38,172 nucleotides of DNA from Kalaharituber pfeilii (GCA_015179045.1 WHUZ01000192.1:1-38172); one strand, 5' to 3'; numbered from the stretch's first letter, positions 10,891 through 21,390 are shown. The notes: generated from the letters alone by a model not told the origin. Numbers and translations are program-made.

Positions 10891-11260
10891 GACTATCTTG
10901 GGCATACGCATAAGATATGGAATTGTAGAACACATTGAGTATATTGAGCACATTAAGTATATTGAGAGACGTTGAGTGTGCACATGAGATGTAGGGCATA
11001 TTGAGCATATTGAGCATGTTGAGTATGTTGAACACACACACGAAATATTGAACATATTAAGTACATACGAGCATAGTGAGCATATTCAGCATGTTGAGCA
11101 TATTAAGCATATTAAGTACTCATATAAGATAAGGGCATATTGGGCACATTGAGCATGTTGAGCACGTTAAACATATTAAGTACATTGAGTGCGTACTTGA
11201 GATGTAGGGCATATTGAGCATATTGAGTATATTAAGCACATTGAGCGCGTGCTGTGTTAC
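10890..11260 (+). repeat. 9-bp satellite (GCATATTGA), second locus
   Basis: Runs such as GCATATTGAGCATATTGA with a 9-bp period are mixed with CACATGAGATGTAGG blocks. This is the same family as 824-1345, and the array abuts the pseudogene at 11462-12725. Confidence 0.75.
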
Positions 11261-11461
11261 TGACAACAACCACCTCAGGATGAGCATTTTGAAGCGACTC
11301 TATAACTACAATATCCCCTCTGCTGAAATCTATATAGATCCGAAGCACTCAGTGAGCTGAGTCTTTTGATTTAATTCTTATTCTCAAATATCCGATAGTG
11401 TGAAATTCTCCTGCAGGGTGAAATCTTGAGGATCCTTTAGCTCACCACCACTATTACCAGC

Positions 11462-11905
11462 ATGTCATCCCACTCCTGTTATGCCAAGACTATAAGGCTC
11501 AGTGCCAATGAAAGTGTCATTATAGCATTCCTAGAAAAAAATAATGAAGGACTGGAAAAGGAAGTATTCCTGTACTTCATGTGCATAGATGCTGAAAAGT
11601 AGGAGTTCCATTCTTTCTGCGAGGATGCAGATGATGAGAAACCCTACTGGGAAGGAGAATATTTCTAGTGCCTAAGCAAGGGATTGGGGTTCAAGCTAAT
11701 CATGGCAGAGCCGGTGAGTCTAGCACCACTACCACCACTACTATCACCACCACCACCACCACCACCACTACCGCCACTGCTGCCACCACTACCATTGCCA
11801 CTCATCTCCTCTCAAATAAGGAAGAGAAAGGGGAAGACTTCTACTCCAAATCTTTTTTTTTTTTTTTTTTATTTCATTACTTGTATGCTGCCCTATAGGC
11901 TATAG
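11462..11905 (+). pseudogene. Broken reading frame with a proline-rich tract (unknown)
   Basis: An ATG at 11462 opens a frame of 148 codons interrupted only by two TAG codons (one at AEK-stop-EFHS, one at GEYF-stop-CLSK), both explicable by C-to-T or G-to-A transitions. The N-terminal ~75 residues are hydrophilic and acidic (NNEGLEKEVF, CEDADDEKPYWEG). They are followed by a poly-Pro/Leu tract encoded by ACC/CCA repeats (11731-11805), a KRKGK basic patch and a poly-Phe run from a T18 tract. I do not recognise the family. It may be the 5' part of the ORF1-like gene that resumes at about 12300, since both lie on the same strand just before the same poly(A). Confidence 0.45.
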
Positions 11906-12300
11906 TGAGGGTTTATTTGAACAGAAAAGAAACTAACTAAGCTTAAGTACATAGGGCCCATGGTTCGGCATATGTTGCAGAGATATAACCAGCATTCTGT
12001 CTTATCTCCTTCCTCTCTCCTTCTCATACTGGTTTGCCTTAAGCCATCTCTCTCTAAGTCATACCTTGTCAATATCTTGTAGGTCCTCCATTGACAAGTA
12101 TACTATAATGGAGCTTGTCTTCTTACTTTCTCCAATGAGTATGTCTTTTTTCTGACCGCTTCGGATCAATCATACGAAACCAAGTGCCAACTCAGTAGTG
12201 AAGAGGCCAAGAAAATTATATCTTCATCGGGAGTACTACCCATGTTGGGACTCCCGCTAGCACCACTATTACCGAAGGCAAAGCCATCACTACCCACACC
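11906..12300 (+). other. Gap between the two pseudogene parts, no clear frame
   Basis: No continuous frame is visible. There is a second proline/threonine-rich patch near 12240-12320 (CACCACC-type repeats). It may be a decayed linker of the neighbouring pseudogene. Confidence 0.35.
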
Positions 12301-12308
12301 CACACCAC

Positions 12309-12725
12309 CACCGTCTACATCCTCCATGGATACAAAGGGCAAAGGAAGACCTCCAAAGGGCAAAAGATGATTTTCGAGCCAGGAAGAGACTTTCCAATGC
12401 CATCTGGCCACCCGGAAGGGCCGTACCACTATCCCTCTACCAACCAACTCCAAAGCCACTACCAAGGGTAAATCCGGCCTTTGTAATATATGGGATCGCC
12501 CTTCGGAAGGACCTAGTGGAGGTCAAATACTGGTTGGAAGCTACGAACAAGGAATTGGGGAAGATAGTTGGGATTTACTAGCTAAGAAGGAGGCCCACAC
12601 TAGAGGAGGAAGGGAAGAAGACAAGTTCGGTAGTAGTGTACTTGGGGAAAGACATAGATATTGAGAAGCTGAGAATCAGTGGATATTGGTACTATTCAGT
12701 CTAGTATGACTCGAAGGGGGGATAG
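12309..12725 (+). pseudogene. LINE ORF1/gag-like pseudogene fragment
   Basis: In the frame of position 12309 the plus strand gives about 138 codons with two internal TAG codons. The product contains KDDFRARKRLSNAIWPPGR, then PLPRVNPAFVIYGIAL, LEATNKELGKIVGIY, RRRPTLEEEGKKTSSVVVYL and LRISGYWYYS. The blocks WPPG, NPAFVIYGI, GKIVG, GKKTSSVVV and ISGYWYY resemble the C-terminal RNA-binding part of ORF1 proteins of fungal Tad1/I-type LINEs, which lie just before the zinc knuckles. I see no CCHC knuckle; the frame ends at 12725. Family assignment is by resemblance recalled from knowledge, not by search. An AATAAA and a poly(A) tract follow within 170 bp. Confidence 0.55.
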
Positions 12726-12828
12726 AAGTAGAAGCTACCAGGCGCCACCTATATTACAGAGGAGCTCGTAGGGAATAAATGTATTTAGGGATACGAGACT
12801 TGTTGTGGTTATTGCTATTGTTTTTACT

Positions 12829-12895
12829 TTTATTAATAAAACACTCGCCATAGCTTGTTGGGTAGCATGTGAGTATTGAAAAAAAAAAAAAAACA
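12829..12895 (+). terminator. AATAAA signal followed by an A-rich tail
   Basis: AATAAA in TTATTAATAAAACACTCG (about 12830-12840) precedes an A14-15 run at about 12878-12892. The ~45-bp spacing is that of a polyadenylated transcript copied back into DNA. It marks the likely 3' end of the pseudogene at 11462-12725. Confidence 0.6.
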
Positions 12896-13085
12896 TTGAG
12901 CATACATATGAAATATGAAACATATTGAGTGCATATGAGCATAGTGAGCATGTTAAGCATGTTAAGTACGTTGAGTACTTACATGAGATTGAGGGCATAT
13001 TGGGCACATTGAGCATGTTGAGTATGCCTATATAAGATATGTATATAAAATGAAGGATATTATAAGCATATTGAACATGTTCTGA
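12896..13085 (+). repeat. 9-bp satellite, third locus
   Basis: Same GAGCATATTGA/GCATGTTGA units as 10890-11260, with CATATGAAATATG blocks. Together the two arrays bracket the polyadenylated pseudogene, as if it had inserted within one satellite array. Confidence 0.7.
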
Positions 13086-13400
13086 CACCAGCGGTAGTAT
13101 TACTTGCGTCATGGGTACAATGCAAAACTTGAGTATGTCGCGACACCGGCAGTAGGATTACTTACCTTATATATATTGAGGGTGTAAACTAGGTTTTGTA
13201 ATGCCAGGGGTACATCAAGGTAAAAAGCCAATTTCATGGGGTACGAGAGTAGCAAAGGAATAAGGCCAGAAATGCATAGAGCATGACTGTCGCGAAGTGA
13301 TAAGGTCAGATATGCATGGGGTGGATGAAGCACTTAGGGCATAAACTGTGCGTTGTGATGCTAGGTGCTACATTGTGGCGCAACCTATTTTTTGCTGATA
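13086..13400. other. Right end of insertion C
   Basis: No gene. Two imperfect direct copies of GACACC(A/G)GC(G/A)GTAG-ATTACTT occur at about 13082 and 13141, and two of a TAAACT...TTGTRATGC block at about 13184 and 13343. The minus-strand ORF at 13109-13333 has no recognisable domain. Confidence 0.4.
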
Positions 13401-13406
13401 TTTGTT

Positions 13407-15000
13407 TGCAGAGGTCAGTATTTGGGAGTAGTACTCATAGAGGTGAAGGGTGGTAATGTTATTCTTAAGCTCAAGATATCAGCGAGTGCCTGGTTTGAGC
13501 AGTCGGTTTCATAATCATCAGTAGAGATCAATCGAACTATCATAGTATAGGGTACTGATGAACTTGTTTTGGAGTTCCATAAAAGCAGCTTGCTACTTTA
13601 CTTCCCCTAAATAAAAGGTATATCTCTAGTCAAGGCTTATAAATGGTTAGGTTATAGTGGAGTAAATTAAATCAGGGGTAGTAGTTGAGGACAAATCAGT
13701 GGCAATAGTTTACAAAGCCTAGCAAAACTTATACTTTCTTTTATTAGTTGTAGCCAGTCGTGAATAGTAGAAAGTTTGAATGGGTATATCTTAATCTTAA
13801 GGCCAACAATAAAATGACTAAAGAATATGGTTTCATATATATGGAGCTCGTACTATGAGCCCATGTTTGCTCAATCTTGGCAAGCACTTTTCCACTATTC
13901 TTTTATGGTTTTACTCAGACTTGCCTTCATAGATTAAGGATCCTGGTACCAAACAACTCTACAGATGCAAGTAGAGATCTTATCTATTCTCGCTTCGAAG
14001 GAGGTAGGTATATTGATAAGTCTAAGAAGTATGACTGGGTTCTTCAAATAAGCCTTTAGATGTGTCTGACAGCCACTGTTTATCGCCTGACTTAATTCAC
14101 ATGAGGTTGTAGGTATTATTGGGATTGAGTTTAGTAACCTATTTACTGACTTAGGTCTTCTTTAAAGAGTTCTAACATTAAGAGTAATGAGTATTTGTTC
14201 GAAATAGTGAGTTTACTTAGTGCCCTTACAATTAACACATGGTCAGAGGGACCCATCTTTCTTCCAAAAAAAAATTAGTGAAGCTGCTTTTAATCTTGAC
14301 CTTCATATCTTTTCTACTAGTAGGTATTTGATGATATACCTCTAAAGTGCCTTATCTTCTTTCCAGATATACTGGACTATGGGGAGGCTTCGTATTTGGA
14401 TTCTCGAAAAGAATTTTATGATCCTAGCTTTGGTGAGGAAGTAAGTAGCATACCTGTTCCTTAGAAAAAATATTAACGTATTATGAGTACTAGTGCTCAT
14501 ATACATCAATCAATGAAATATTACTCTCTTCAAGGGTATCATCAGAAAAACAGAAAGCAACTCATTCGTAAGTTCAAGGACCATCAAACATACTATACAA
14601 TGATGCATTTACCGATGTCTATAACTTTAGTATTAAAATCAAAAACAAATTCCATAAAACATTTAGCGAGAGTTCAAAACAGAAGACAAAATAAAATTAA
14701 TAAATACCTTATCAAATTTTCCCGAAATACTAATAGAAGACATATAATCCTAAGCGCAGGAAACAGAATTAGGAACTGGAATACTAGAAAATGAAAACAA
14801 AAGTAAAAATGAAAATGAAAATGAAAGATTTACAAGAATTTTAATCATTACAGGTCTACTATCATGATCTTATCTTCAACTCCTTACCCAGTCTGCTAAG
14901 GAAACAATTGACATAGGGGCCATACAGTCTACAATAGCCCTAATGGTCTTCCTAGTTTTGAATTTTACCTTGCAACTGAGGAGGTCACTATGATGGGGAG
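13407..15000 (-). pseudogene. Element B pol, 5' part: protease-like region, RT, RNase H start
   Basis: It aligns with element A 22700-24420. On the minus strand the RT can be followed through the block around the active site. At 13938-13943 the coding strand reads GGATCC between TACCA and TTAATC, where intact RT needs the codons for Leu-Asp-Asp-Ile. Four bases are missing, as in A. The frame is broken by many stops and several further indels, and the CpGs of A are TG/CA/TA here. The palm motif is therefore destroyed independently of the later transition decay. Confidence 0.75.
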
Positions 15001-16443
15001 TCCTACATACTAAGCAGGGTCTCTATCTACTCCAAGTTAGACAGTTCAGTAATCCTCTCAGATCTATCGATAGTCTATGAGGTGGCCAGAATCTATCTTT
15101 GTCTTCTTGGGCTAGTCAAGAGAGTAGATTCATGACTCTAGAGCGTTTTACTTCCCTTTTGTCTTCCTTCTTTGGCTTCGGTTGGGTTTCTACTACTTCT
15201 TTTCATAGCATGATATCATCTTATACCTGATACATTATTTGCCTTTTCTCTGAGTCAGTTCTTCAGGTATATCATTACTCTTCTTATTCTTTAGAGGTGG
15301 AGGTGGCTGAATTATAGAGCTGCTGCTGATGGAGGTGATGTTTGTCATGGTGGTGGAGGGAGTAAAGTACTTATCTTCAGGCTTTCCCAGAGTATCGGCA
15401 ATGGAAATTTCTATTGGTTCTAATTACTTCGATAATCAGGATGACCTGCTAGAAGGTTCCAGACATCTTCCAAATGCTGGCAGAGATGTTAGAAATAAGG
15501 ACAGGGTTAGGAGTCTTTACCACATTGTTGAACTCATTGATCTCAATTAAGAAATCCTGCATCCTACCCTACTGCTTATATCCAAATATTTTGAGCAGCC
15601 TTAGTAATGACTGAGGAGTCCTAGGAGGTCATATGTAGTAGAGTAAAGACCATGACATATAACACTGAGGGGTTCCAATAGAAAAGGTAAGGGTATAGCT
15701 CTTTAAGTGAGAGGTTTCATTGTTGGCAGTAATTCGTGAACTCCCAGTTCATTGTTGAACCAGAAAAAGAAAGTTGTCAAGATCTTTTTTATTCTGATTA
15801 AACTTTTCTAGAGAGGGTTCTTTCGCAAAAGGTGGAGAAGGCCTCTATAGGATCAACTGATAGAGGAGAAGATGTCGAATCTCGGGCTTGGCAGGAGCTG
15901 CGAGGAGAAATACGAGAAGGAGGAATGCTTTATAGCAATAACCAACTCATAGGGATAATGAAGAGGCATAGGGTCTCATACTCGACAAGAACCATAAGAC
16001 AGGGCACAAGGAGGAGGAGTACCTATACCATCAATACCTAGTGGAGGAGGTCCTCTGGGATCAGGTTTTAGTGTACCAGCTAATTTGCTGACTCGAGTCG
16101 AGGAACATTTGTAAGTTGTGGAGGAAACCATACCATCAGTACTCAGTGGAGGAGATGCTTCAGAGGAGATTCTTTTGAACCTGGGTAGGCCAAAGAGAGT
16201 GCACTGGCTGTCATTATTGTAGAGTCGGTGCTGGCTAGAATACTAGCTGCTACAATACTTAATCATGTATAGTTGTTATAACTAAGTAATATAAATTATA
16301 GTATTTGTAGTTCTTGCTAGCTCTGAGAGAGAAGGGTAGATACATTATCTTAAAATGCTTGCTCATTATGAAGGTTAGCAACATCTCTGAGGAGAGGTTC
16401 TTGAGGAAGAGGAGGCAGTGGATGACCCTTCCAGTACTGACAT
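15001..16443 (-). pseudogene. Element B gag
   Basis: The start codon (16441-16443, minus) gives MSVLEGSSTASSSSRTSP, matching MSVPEGSSAASSSSRTSP of A. The rest follows A with an extra base soon after codon 18, many stops, and proline-rich and lysine/glutamine-rich stretches. Gag would have formed the particle. No CCHC knuckle is seen, as in A. Confidence 0.75.
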
Positions 16444-16472
16444 TGTAGAGGCAGGGTGGTAGGTAAAAGAGA

Positions 16473-16482
16473 AGTGGTATAA
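16473..16482 (-). promoter_or_regulatory. Element B putative self-priming site (decayed)
   Basis: On the coding strand the first bases after the 5' LTR are TTATACCACT, the CpG-decayed form of TTACACCGCT in A. The matching R motif AGCAGTGT lies in the 5' LTR (plus-strand ACACTGCT at 16698-16705), 48 nt from the TATA box. Confidence 0.55.
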
Positions 16483-17192
16483 TATTATAGGTGTGAGGGC
16501 TTAGCTTCAGTGGGTGCTGAAAGGCACCAGATGTTATAGCTATGGTAGGGAAAATGGCAGTGCTAGTATTGTTTCAGAAGTGTGACCATGGTGAGTTGGA
16601 ATAGCAGCTACTCGGTGAGGAGCACATAGAGGAGCAGAGCAATTCATGGGTATAATGATGGAATGATAAATTCAGAGTTATAAAAAAAACTGATAGAACA
16701 CTGCTAGTATCTTAATTCTTCTAACTATGCTATCGCCAGCCAGCGCTTATATAGACTTCAGTACAGCTATACATAAGGAGTCAATAAATGAATAATTGGC
16801 TAGCAATATAGTGATTCCTTATTAATGCTAATACCAGTAGTAATAGATATATATAATAAAAACATGCAAAAATAGTATGAGATAAAGATAATAAATGTAC
16901 TAATACATGTATATATATAAATAAAGCTTCTATAACTTGAGTGTATGTATCAAGCTGCATTCTGTATGATATACCCTTCCGTAGTACTGCCCTATCTAAA
17001 TAATATGAGAATCAATAGCCAAGCCTAATAGGTGATCAGTCCGGTTAATCAGCATTAGTCTTATGTTCAATTACAAGGTCAGCATTTTCCTCTTGGCAGG
17101 TAAGTCTTTACCTTTAGTTATGGCAGCTAATTAGTAGTGGAATCCTTGCCTCTTGCCATAGTGGTAGGCAAGTTTCTATCTTAGCTGTAATA
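16483..17192 (-). repeat. Element B 5' LTR
   Basis: A 710-bp LTR matching 6398-7106 and the A LTRs. The TATA box is TATATAA on the minus strand (plus-strand TTATATA at 16747-16753). The outer end is decayed (GCTGTAATA for GCCGTAACA) and is followed by the CTAAA duplication. Confidence 0.92.
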
Positions 17193-17197
17193 CTAAA
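17193..17197. repeat. Target site duplication of element B, right copy (CTAAA)
   Basis: Identical to 6393-6397. Confidence 0.9.
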
Positions 17198-17840
17198 ATG
17201 CAGTAAGTTATAAAGTTATATAACTGATCCACCTCTACTATGCCTAAAGACCTAGCACAAATCAGTACTAAGAGCCTGTATATATAGATATTCCTATATA
17301 TCCTAACTATACTACTAGAAGTTACTAGTAGTTCTACCTTTTGGTACAACAGTTTGTAAGATAGTTAGTTACAATCTATGACAGTATTACTAGTAGGGTT
17401 GTTAATTCAAATCTTATATATAGCAAATATAAGATACTTTTGGATTTGGACAGCTTACAGTTACAGACTAGTTGCTAGTTATAAAGTAGTATAATAATAC
17501 ATAAAATTGAAGCTCTAATATAGTAACAGATAGCTAAGAGTTAATATATAGAGAGTCTAAGACATACTCTGTTAAGAGAAGAGTAATATTATAATAGTAT
17601 AATATGGTAATATATAAGTATATCTAAAGTAGGATTAAAATATAGTGAGCTATGAGGTTATATAATCAACCCACCTCTGCTATGCCTAAAGACCTGGCAT
17701 GAACCAGTACTAAAAGCCTATATATATCAATACTCCTATATATTCTAACTATAGTACTAGAAGTTACTAGTAGTTCTACCTTTGAGTACAATGGTTTGCA
17801 AGATAGTTAGTTATAACTCATAATATAGATATTTATAGAC
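17193..17840 (+). repeat. ~240-bp direct repeat in relic G; copy 1 is split by B
   Basis: 17206-17395 and about 17640-17835 are near-identical direct copies; shared blocks include ATGCCTAAAGACCTRGCA, CTAGAAGTTACTAGTAGTTC and TTTGYAAGATAGTTAGTTA. The similarity extends leftwards: 17595-17645 matches the DNA just left of B (6345-6397), so copy 1 was continuous before B inserted. About 200 bp of unrelated DNA separates the copies. They could be LTR remnants or an internal duplication; neither has LTR termini I can recognise. Confidence 0.65.
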
Positions 17841-18921
17841 AGCTTCAAAATATACAAACCAACTAGACTATAGTACAATCGAATAGTCTCGAAGTAGATA
17901 AAGAGAATGATACTAATAGAAGATACTATAATAGTCAGAAAGCTTTAATATTTCTTACTATTTAAGAATAATTATATAAAAGGTTTTCTATAGTACTAAT
18001 ACTCTATATTAAGGCAAGAATAAATAAAGAAGTAGATAAATATCATACTTTAGCAGATACAAGCAGTTAAGTCTATATAATCTTAGCTCAACTATTATAG
18101 CAACTCAACTTAATAATATAAGATAGAGTAGATATTAACTTACTCTGTACAAATAGCTTACAAGTTAATTTACTTGGAGTAGCTAAAGATATTATTATTA
18201 CTTATATAAGTAAATTGATAGTCTAATCCTTTATCATATTACAGACATTTCAAAATGACCTTTTACTAAGTCTCCATTTGTTTTTTAGTATAAGAGCTAG
18301 AATTACTATAATATAATAGAAGAGTCAGAATCCTATGTTAACAATATTAGTACTTGACAGAGATACAGAGACTTTAGTCTAAGTTATATTTAGCTCAGAG
18401 CTACTATGTATTACTAAAGTACTAGTTTCAAAAAACTAGTTTCTTTTTTATATGGCTCTAGTGTAGAACATTGTAATTATAAGAGGCAGTTTAGTACTAT
18501 TTTAATAGAGTATTAAGTATTAGCAGTAGTAGCAAGAGAGAAGGATTGTTAGAAGAAGTAGGCTTCTCCATAGGTACTTACTATATACAAGAGGAAGAAA
18601 GATAAGATAAGCCCCATAGATAGATTAACTAATAGTAAAGAGACAAGAGGAGACCTTAAGTTTCTATAAAAGTATAAAGAAAGTAAGAAAGTAATAAGAT
18701 TATATAAAAAATTCAGACTATATAATAACTATATTACTTCTGAATTATCAAAAATTCTATGTAGTAGCTAGTTAACTAAAGAATAAGTTAAAAAACTAAA
18801 CATTAGAAATAATATATAGTTGAAGGAGGTTGAGTTACTCTTGGAGCTACTATTTAACAGAGAGGCTGCAGTTGTATTTAACTAAAGAGAGAAAGAATTA
18901 ATTTGCCTAAAGATTGACCTA
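17841..18921 (+). pseudogene. Relic G, right part: possible gypsy pol remnant
   Basis: The plus strand near 18700-18900 reads, with stops, LYKKFRLYNNYI, LTKE-stop-VKKLNIRN, LKEVELLLELLFNREAAVVFN and REKELI. This order (LTKE..L..LNI, then LLFNREAAxxF) resembles the segment just N-terminal to RT in a class of fungal gypsy elements. No RT motif follows because LTR F begins at 18922. The remainder is AT-rich with stops in all frames. The call is tentative; if right, F inserted into this pol gene. Confidence 0.35.
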
Positions 18922-19516
18922 TGTTATGGCTAAAGGTAAAGACCTACCGAATATTGGGAAGGTACCACCCTATACTGTTATAAGACTTACTAAGATGTAT
19001 CTGATCAATACTAGACGAGCCGTGGTACACTTTGGTTGTTTAGTGGTTACCTCATAGACATGTGTGTCAGTTTTTGTATGTACACTGCACTAATACATGT
19101 ATGGTGCTTATAAAGCAACCAGCATCGCTTACAATATCTTTACTAATAATACATAGTTGCAATATAGATAATGCTTCACTTACTTATTGGATTTGGAAAG
19201 GGGATCTACATTATTATATATTTCTATTACATTACTGTTTCTATATTTAGTTATCTATTTTATGAGATGGTGTTATCATGTTATAGTCATGTTATTAGTT
19301 GTTGATGAGTCATGTATGACGGGCGCTTAATATATAAAAGCCCCAGCTTCCACCATTAGTTATAAAGAATTAAGATACTAGCAGTGTCCTAAGTTTTACT
19401 CAAACTCTAAGTTTATTACTTACTTTTTATCCGCTTTTCTTCATTACTTACCTTTAGCCATACCATTCATATCGGACCGCTACTGCTTAGCAACATTGAA
19501 GCACCTAGCAGTAATA
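18922..19516 (+). repeat. Element F 5' LTR
   Basis: 595 bp, starting TGTTATGG and ending GTAATA (decayed TAACA). It contains TATATAA (19331-19337) and the R motif AGCAGTGTCCTAAG beginning at 19380, 49 nt after the first T of the TATA box. Confidence 0.8.
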
Positions 19517-19526
19517 TTACACCGCT
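19517..19526 (+). promoter_or_regulatory. Element F putative self-priming site
   Basis: TT followed by ACACCGCT directly after the LTR. The eight bases pair with AGCAGTGT of the F LTR (19380-19387) except for one position that a single G-to-A change in the LTR would explain. There is no TGG tRNA-type site. Confidence 0.6.
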
Positions 19527-19545
19527 GAACTTCTACTTTATCCCC

Positions 19546-20635
19546 ATGCTCCACATCCTACTTTTGATCATATTAATCGTGTGCCTGATAATTACTGACA
19601 ACTACAATCTATTAACCTGTATGTAAGAAGTAAGAGAGCAGGTTGACTTCTACTATAACGAGCTTGCGTTACAGCAATTGCAGCAAGAACAACTCCATGC
19701 CAATATTGAATTTCTATAGCAAGAGGTTGATGAGAGCTACTGGCTCCAACTAGCTACTGACGACCACAGCCGCTGGCTAGCATCACAGCTAAATACTACA
19801 CGGCGAGAGCTAACTATAGTCTGCTCGCACCTCTTCCCTGTACAAAGAGCTAGACTCGCGTAAACTATGCTATCAGAAAACCTCCAAGATGACTCCATGG
19901 AGGTCACCTCCCCACTTAGTAACTAACCTTTTAAGGAATCAGAGAAACACGAAGACTCCATCCATAAATCTGCCGAAGCCAATCCAGAGTATGAAACCAT
20001 GGAAGATCCTCCGGTTACCTATATGCAGAAGCTACTCCTAGGAGGCAGAGTTCTCCCATTAATTAAACCTGTGGGAGTTCCCCCACAAAGAATGTCGCAT
20101 ATACAATTCCAGGTAGTACTTCCTCTGCTGGAATACCCTCCATCGCAGTACTTTTAGCAGCAGCCATACTCTTGGTCTGGGAGTTATTTATTGCTGTATA
20201 TACTACTGCAACAAGCCTCAACCTTCCCTGAAATCTCGAGAGTGCAATTTCCGAAACCGAGAGGATCACTCTCGCAGGCATTTGAAGCCATGCTGGGATC
20301 TTCATTTGCATCCTCCTCAAAAGGAAAGAAGGTACCATACTGGACTCCTACACCGGCTCTCGAATAATCAAAGAGGGTGGCAAAGGCCTATAAAGAAATA
20401 CTAGAAATAACAGCCTTCCGGAAAATAGCAAACAAGACTGCTCAGAAGCTGAAGGAAGTTACGGAGCAAACTTCTAGTGAAGCTCAAAAGGCACTCACCA
20501 ACATAGTAAACTTTCAGATCTAGTACTATTAACAAAGGAAAGATAACCAGAAGACAACTACCCACAACTTGGAAGCCCTAAAGGATGAACTCCTGAGTCA
20601 TATACAACAGTAGTATAATGATTTTGATGACCACC
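19546..20635 (+). pseudogene. Element F gag, interrupted by element A
   Basis: From the ATG at 19546 one frame runs 363 codons to the A insertion with about ten stops, all TAA or TAG, mostly where Gln or Trp is expected. A second in-frame ATG is at 19867. The middle is Gln-rich and helical (ALQQLQQEQLHANIEF), followed by an acidic linker, a proline-rich segment and a basic, probably coiled-coil C-terminal part (AYKEILEITAFRKIANK). Length and composition fit an LTR-element gag. No zinc knuckle is reached before the break. The hydrophobic N-terminus (MLHILLLIILIVCLII) is suspect because an adjacent frame there is hydrophilic, so an early frameshift is likely. Confidence 0.65.
20631..20635. repeat. 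Probable target duplication of element A, left copy (CCACC)
   Basis: CCACC on the left and CTGCC at 26578-26582 on the right both derive from CCGCC by one CpG transition each (CG to CA and CG to TG). Confidence 0.55.
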
Positions 20636-21372
20636 TGTTACGGGCGTGAGGTGCTCGGCTCCGGTGGGCGCTGGAAGGGACTGGATGTTACGGCTATGGT
20701 GGGGAAAATGGCGGTACCGGCGTCATCCCAGAAGTGTGAATACGGTAGGTTGGAATGGCTACGGAGGGTATACGGCGGACCGGAAGGGCAGCTACTCGGC
20801 GGGGAGCACGCAGCGGAGCGGAGCGATTCACGGGCGTAGTGAGGGAATGATAGGTTCAGAGTTATAGAGAAACTTAGGACACCGCTTGTGTCTTGATTCT
20901 TCTAACTATGCTATCGCTAGCTGGCGCTTATATAGACTTCAGCGCAGCCATACATGAGTAGTCAACAAATAAATAATTGGCTGGCAACGTGGCAATTCCT
21001 TATCAATGCCAATACTATGGTAATAGGCATACGTAACAAAAACATGCAAAAATAGTACGGGACAAAGATAATGAATGTACTAATGCATGTGCGTATATAA
21101 ATAAAGCTTCCATAACTCGAGTGTATGCATCAAGCTGCATTCCGGATGACACACCCTTCCGTAGTACTGCCCTATCGAAATGATGCGAGAATCAACAGCC
21201 AAGCCTAACAGGTGATCAGTCTGGTCAATCAGCATTGGTCTTATGTTCGATTGCAGGGTCAGCATTTTCCCCTTGGCAGGTAAGTCTTCACCTTTAGCCG
21301 TGGCAGCTAATTAGTAGTAGAACTCTTGCCCCTTGCTACAGTGGTAGGTAAGTTTCTATCTTAGCCATAACA
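20636..21372 (-). repeat. Element A 3' LTR
   Basis: Starts TGTTACGGGCGTG and ends GCCATAACA. Compared with the 5' LTR it carries nearly all of the differences, most of them CG to TG or CA. R motif (plus strand) ACACCGCT at 20879-20886. Confidence 0.95.
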
Positions 21373-21390
21373 TTACCCCCCCATTTAGGG
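21373..21390 (-). promoter_or_regulatory. Element A polypurine tract
   Basis: Coding strand AAATGGGGGGGTAA immediately before the 3' LTR; primes plus-strand DNA synthesis. Confidence 0.85.

Larger units (their letters stand above)
8410..13400. mobile_element. Insertion C: ~5-kb unclassified element inside B
   Basis: Elements A and D are continuous where B is interrupted, so 8410-13400 is an insertion. Subterminal 9-bp inverted repeats, GCGCCACAA (8436-8444) and TTGTGGCGC (13373-13381), lie 26 and 19 bp from the ends. The interior contains a hairpin, a 30-bp repeat, a ~55-bp minisatellite, GAAGAAGGA and TGAATTGACTCC simple repeats, a ~113-bp duplicated block, two 9-bp satellites and an ORF1-like polyadenylated pseudogene. 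No transposase, RT or integrase is visible. It may be a non-autonomous DNA element or a composite of successive insertions. Confidence 0.6.
6398..17192 (-). mobile_element. Element B: chromovirus (Ty3/gypsy) of the A family, split by insertion C
   Basis: B is bounded by LTRs at 6398-7106 and 16483-17192 and by a perfect CTAAA duplication. The coding strand is minus. Removing insertion C (about 8410-13400) leaves an internal region of ~4.4 kb that aligns with element A from end to end. Nearly every CpG of A is TG, CA or TA in B, so B is much older or was hypermutated. B shares with A a 4-nt loss in the RT YLDD codons, a 7-nt loss in integrase and a large integrase/chromodomain deletion, and cannot have encoded its own enzymes. 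Confidence 0.9.
18922..20635 (+). mobile_element. Element F: chromovirus-like LTR element, 5' part
   Basis: F begins with an LTR (18922-19516), a primer site and a gag frame on the plus strand, and is interrupted at 20635 by element A. Its 3' part may resume at 26578 but is not recognisable beyond 26750. The LTR start TGTTATGGCTAAAGGTAAAG is shared with the LTR starts of D and E read on their coding strands, so it is a third, related family. Confidence 0.75.

Noticed and set aside
11668..11898. Plus-strand ORF with a poly-Thr run
   Set aside because: The alternative frame from 11462 covers more sequence with a single consistent composition. The poly-Thr run is the ACC microsatellite in another frame.
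19546..19600. Hydrophobic N-terminus of F gag as a membrane segment or signal anchor
   Set aside because: The adjacent frame over the same bases is hydrophilic and more gag-like, so an early frameshift is more likely than a membrane-targeted gag.
20618..20867. Overlapping plus-strand ORFs around the left LTR of A, repeated at 25819-26099
   Set aside because: They are frames through the CpG-rich LTR present in both LTR copies. The real coding strand of the element is minus.
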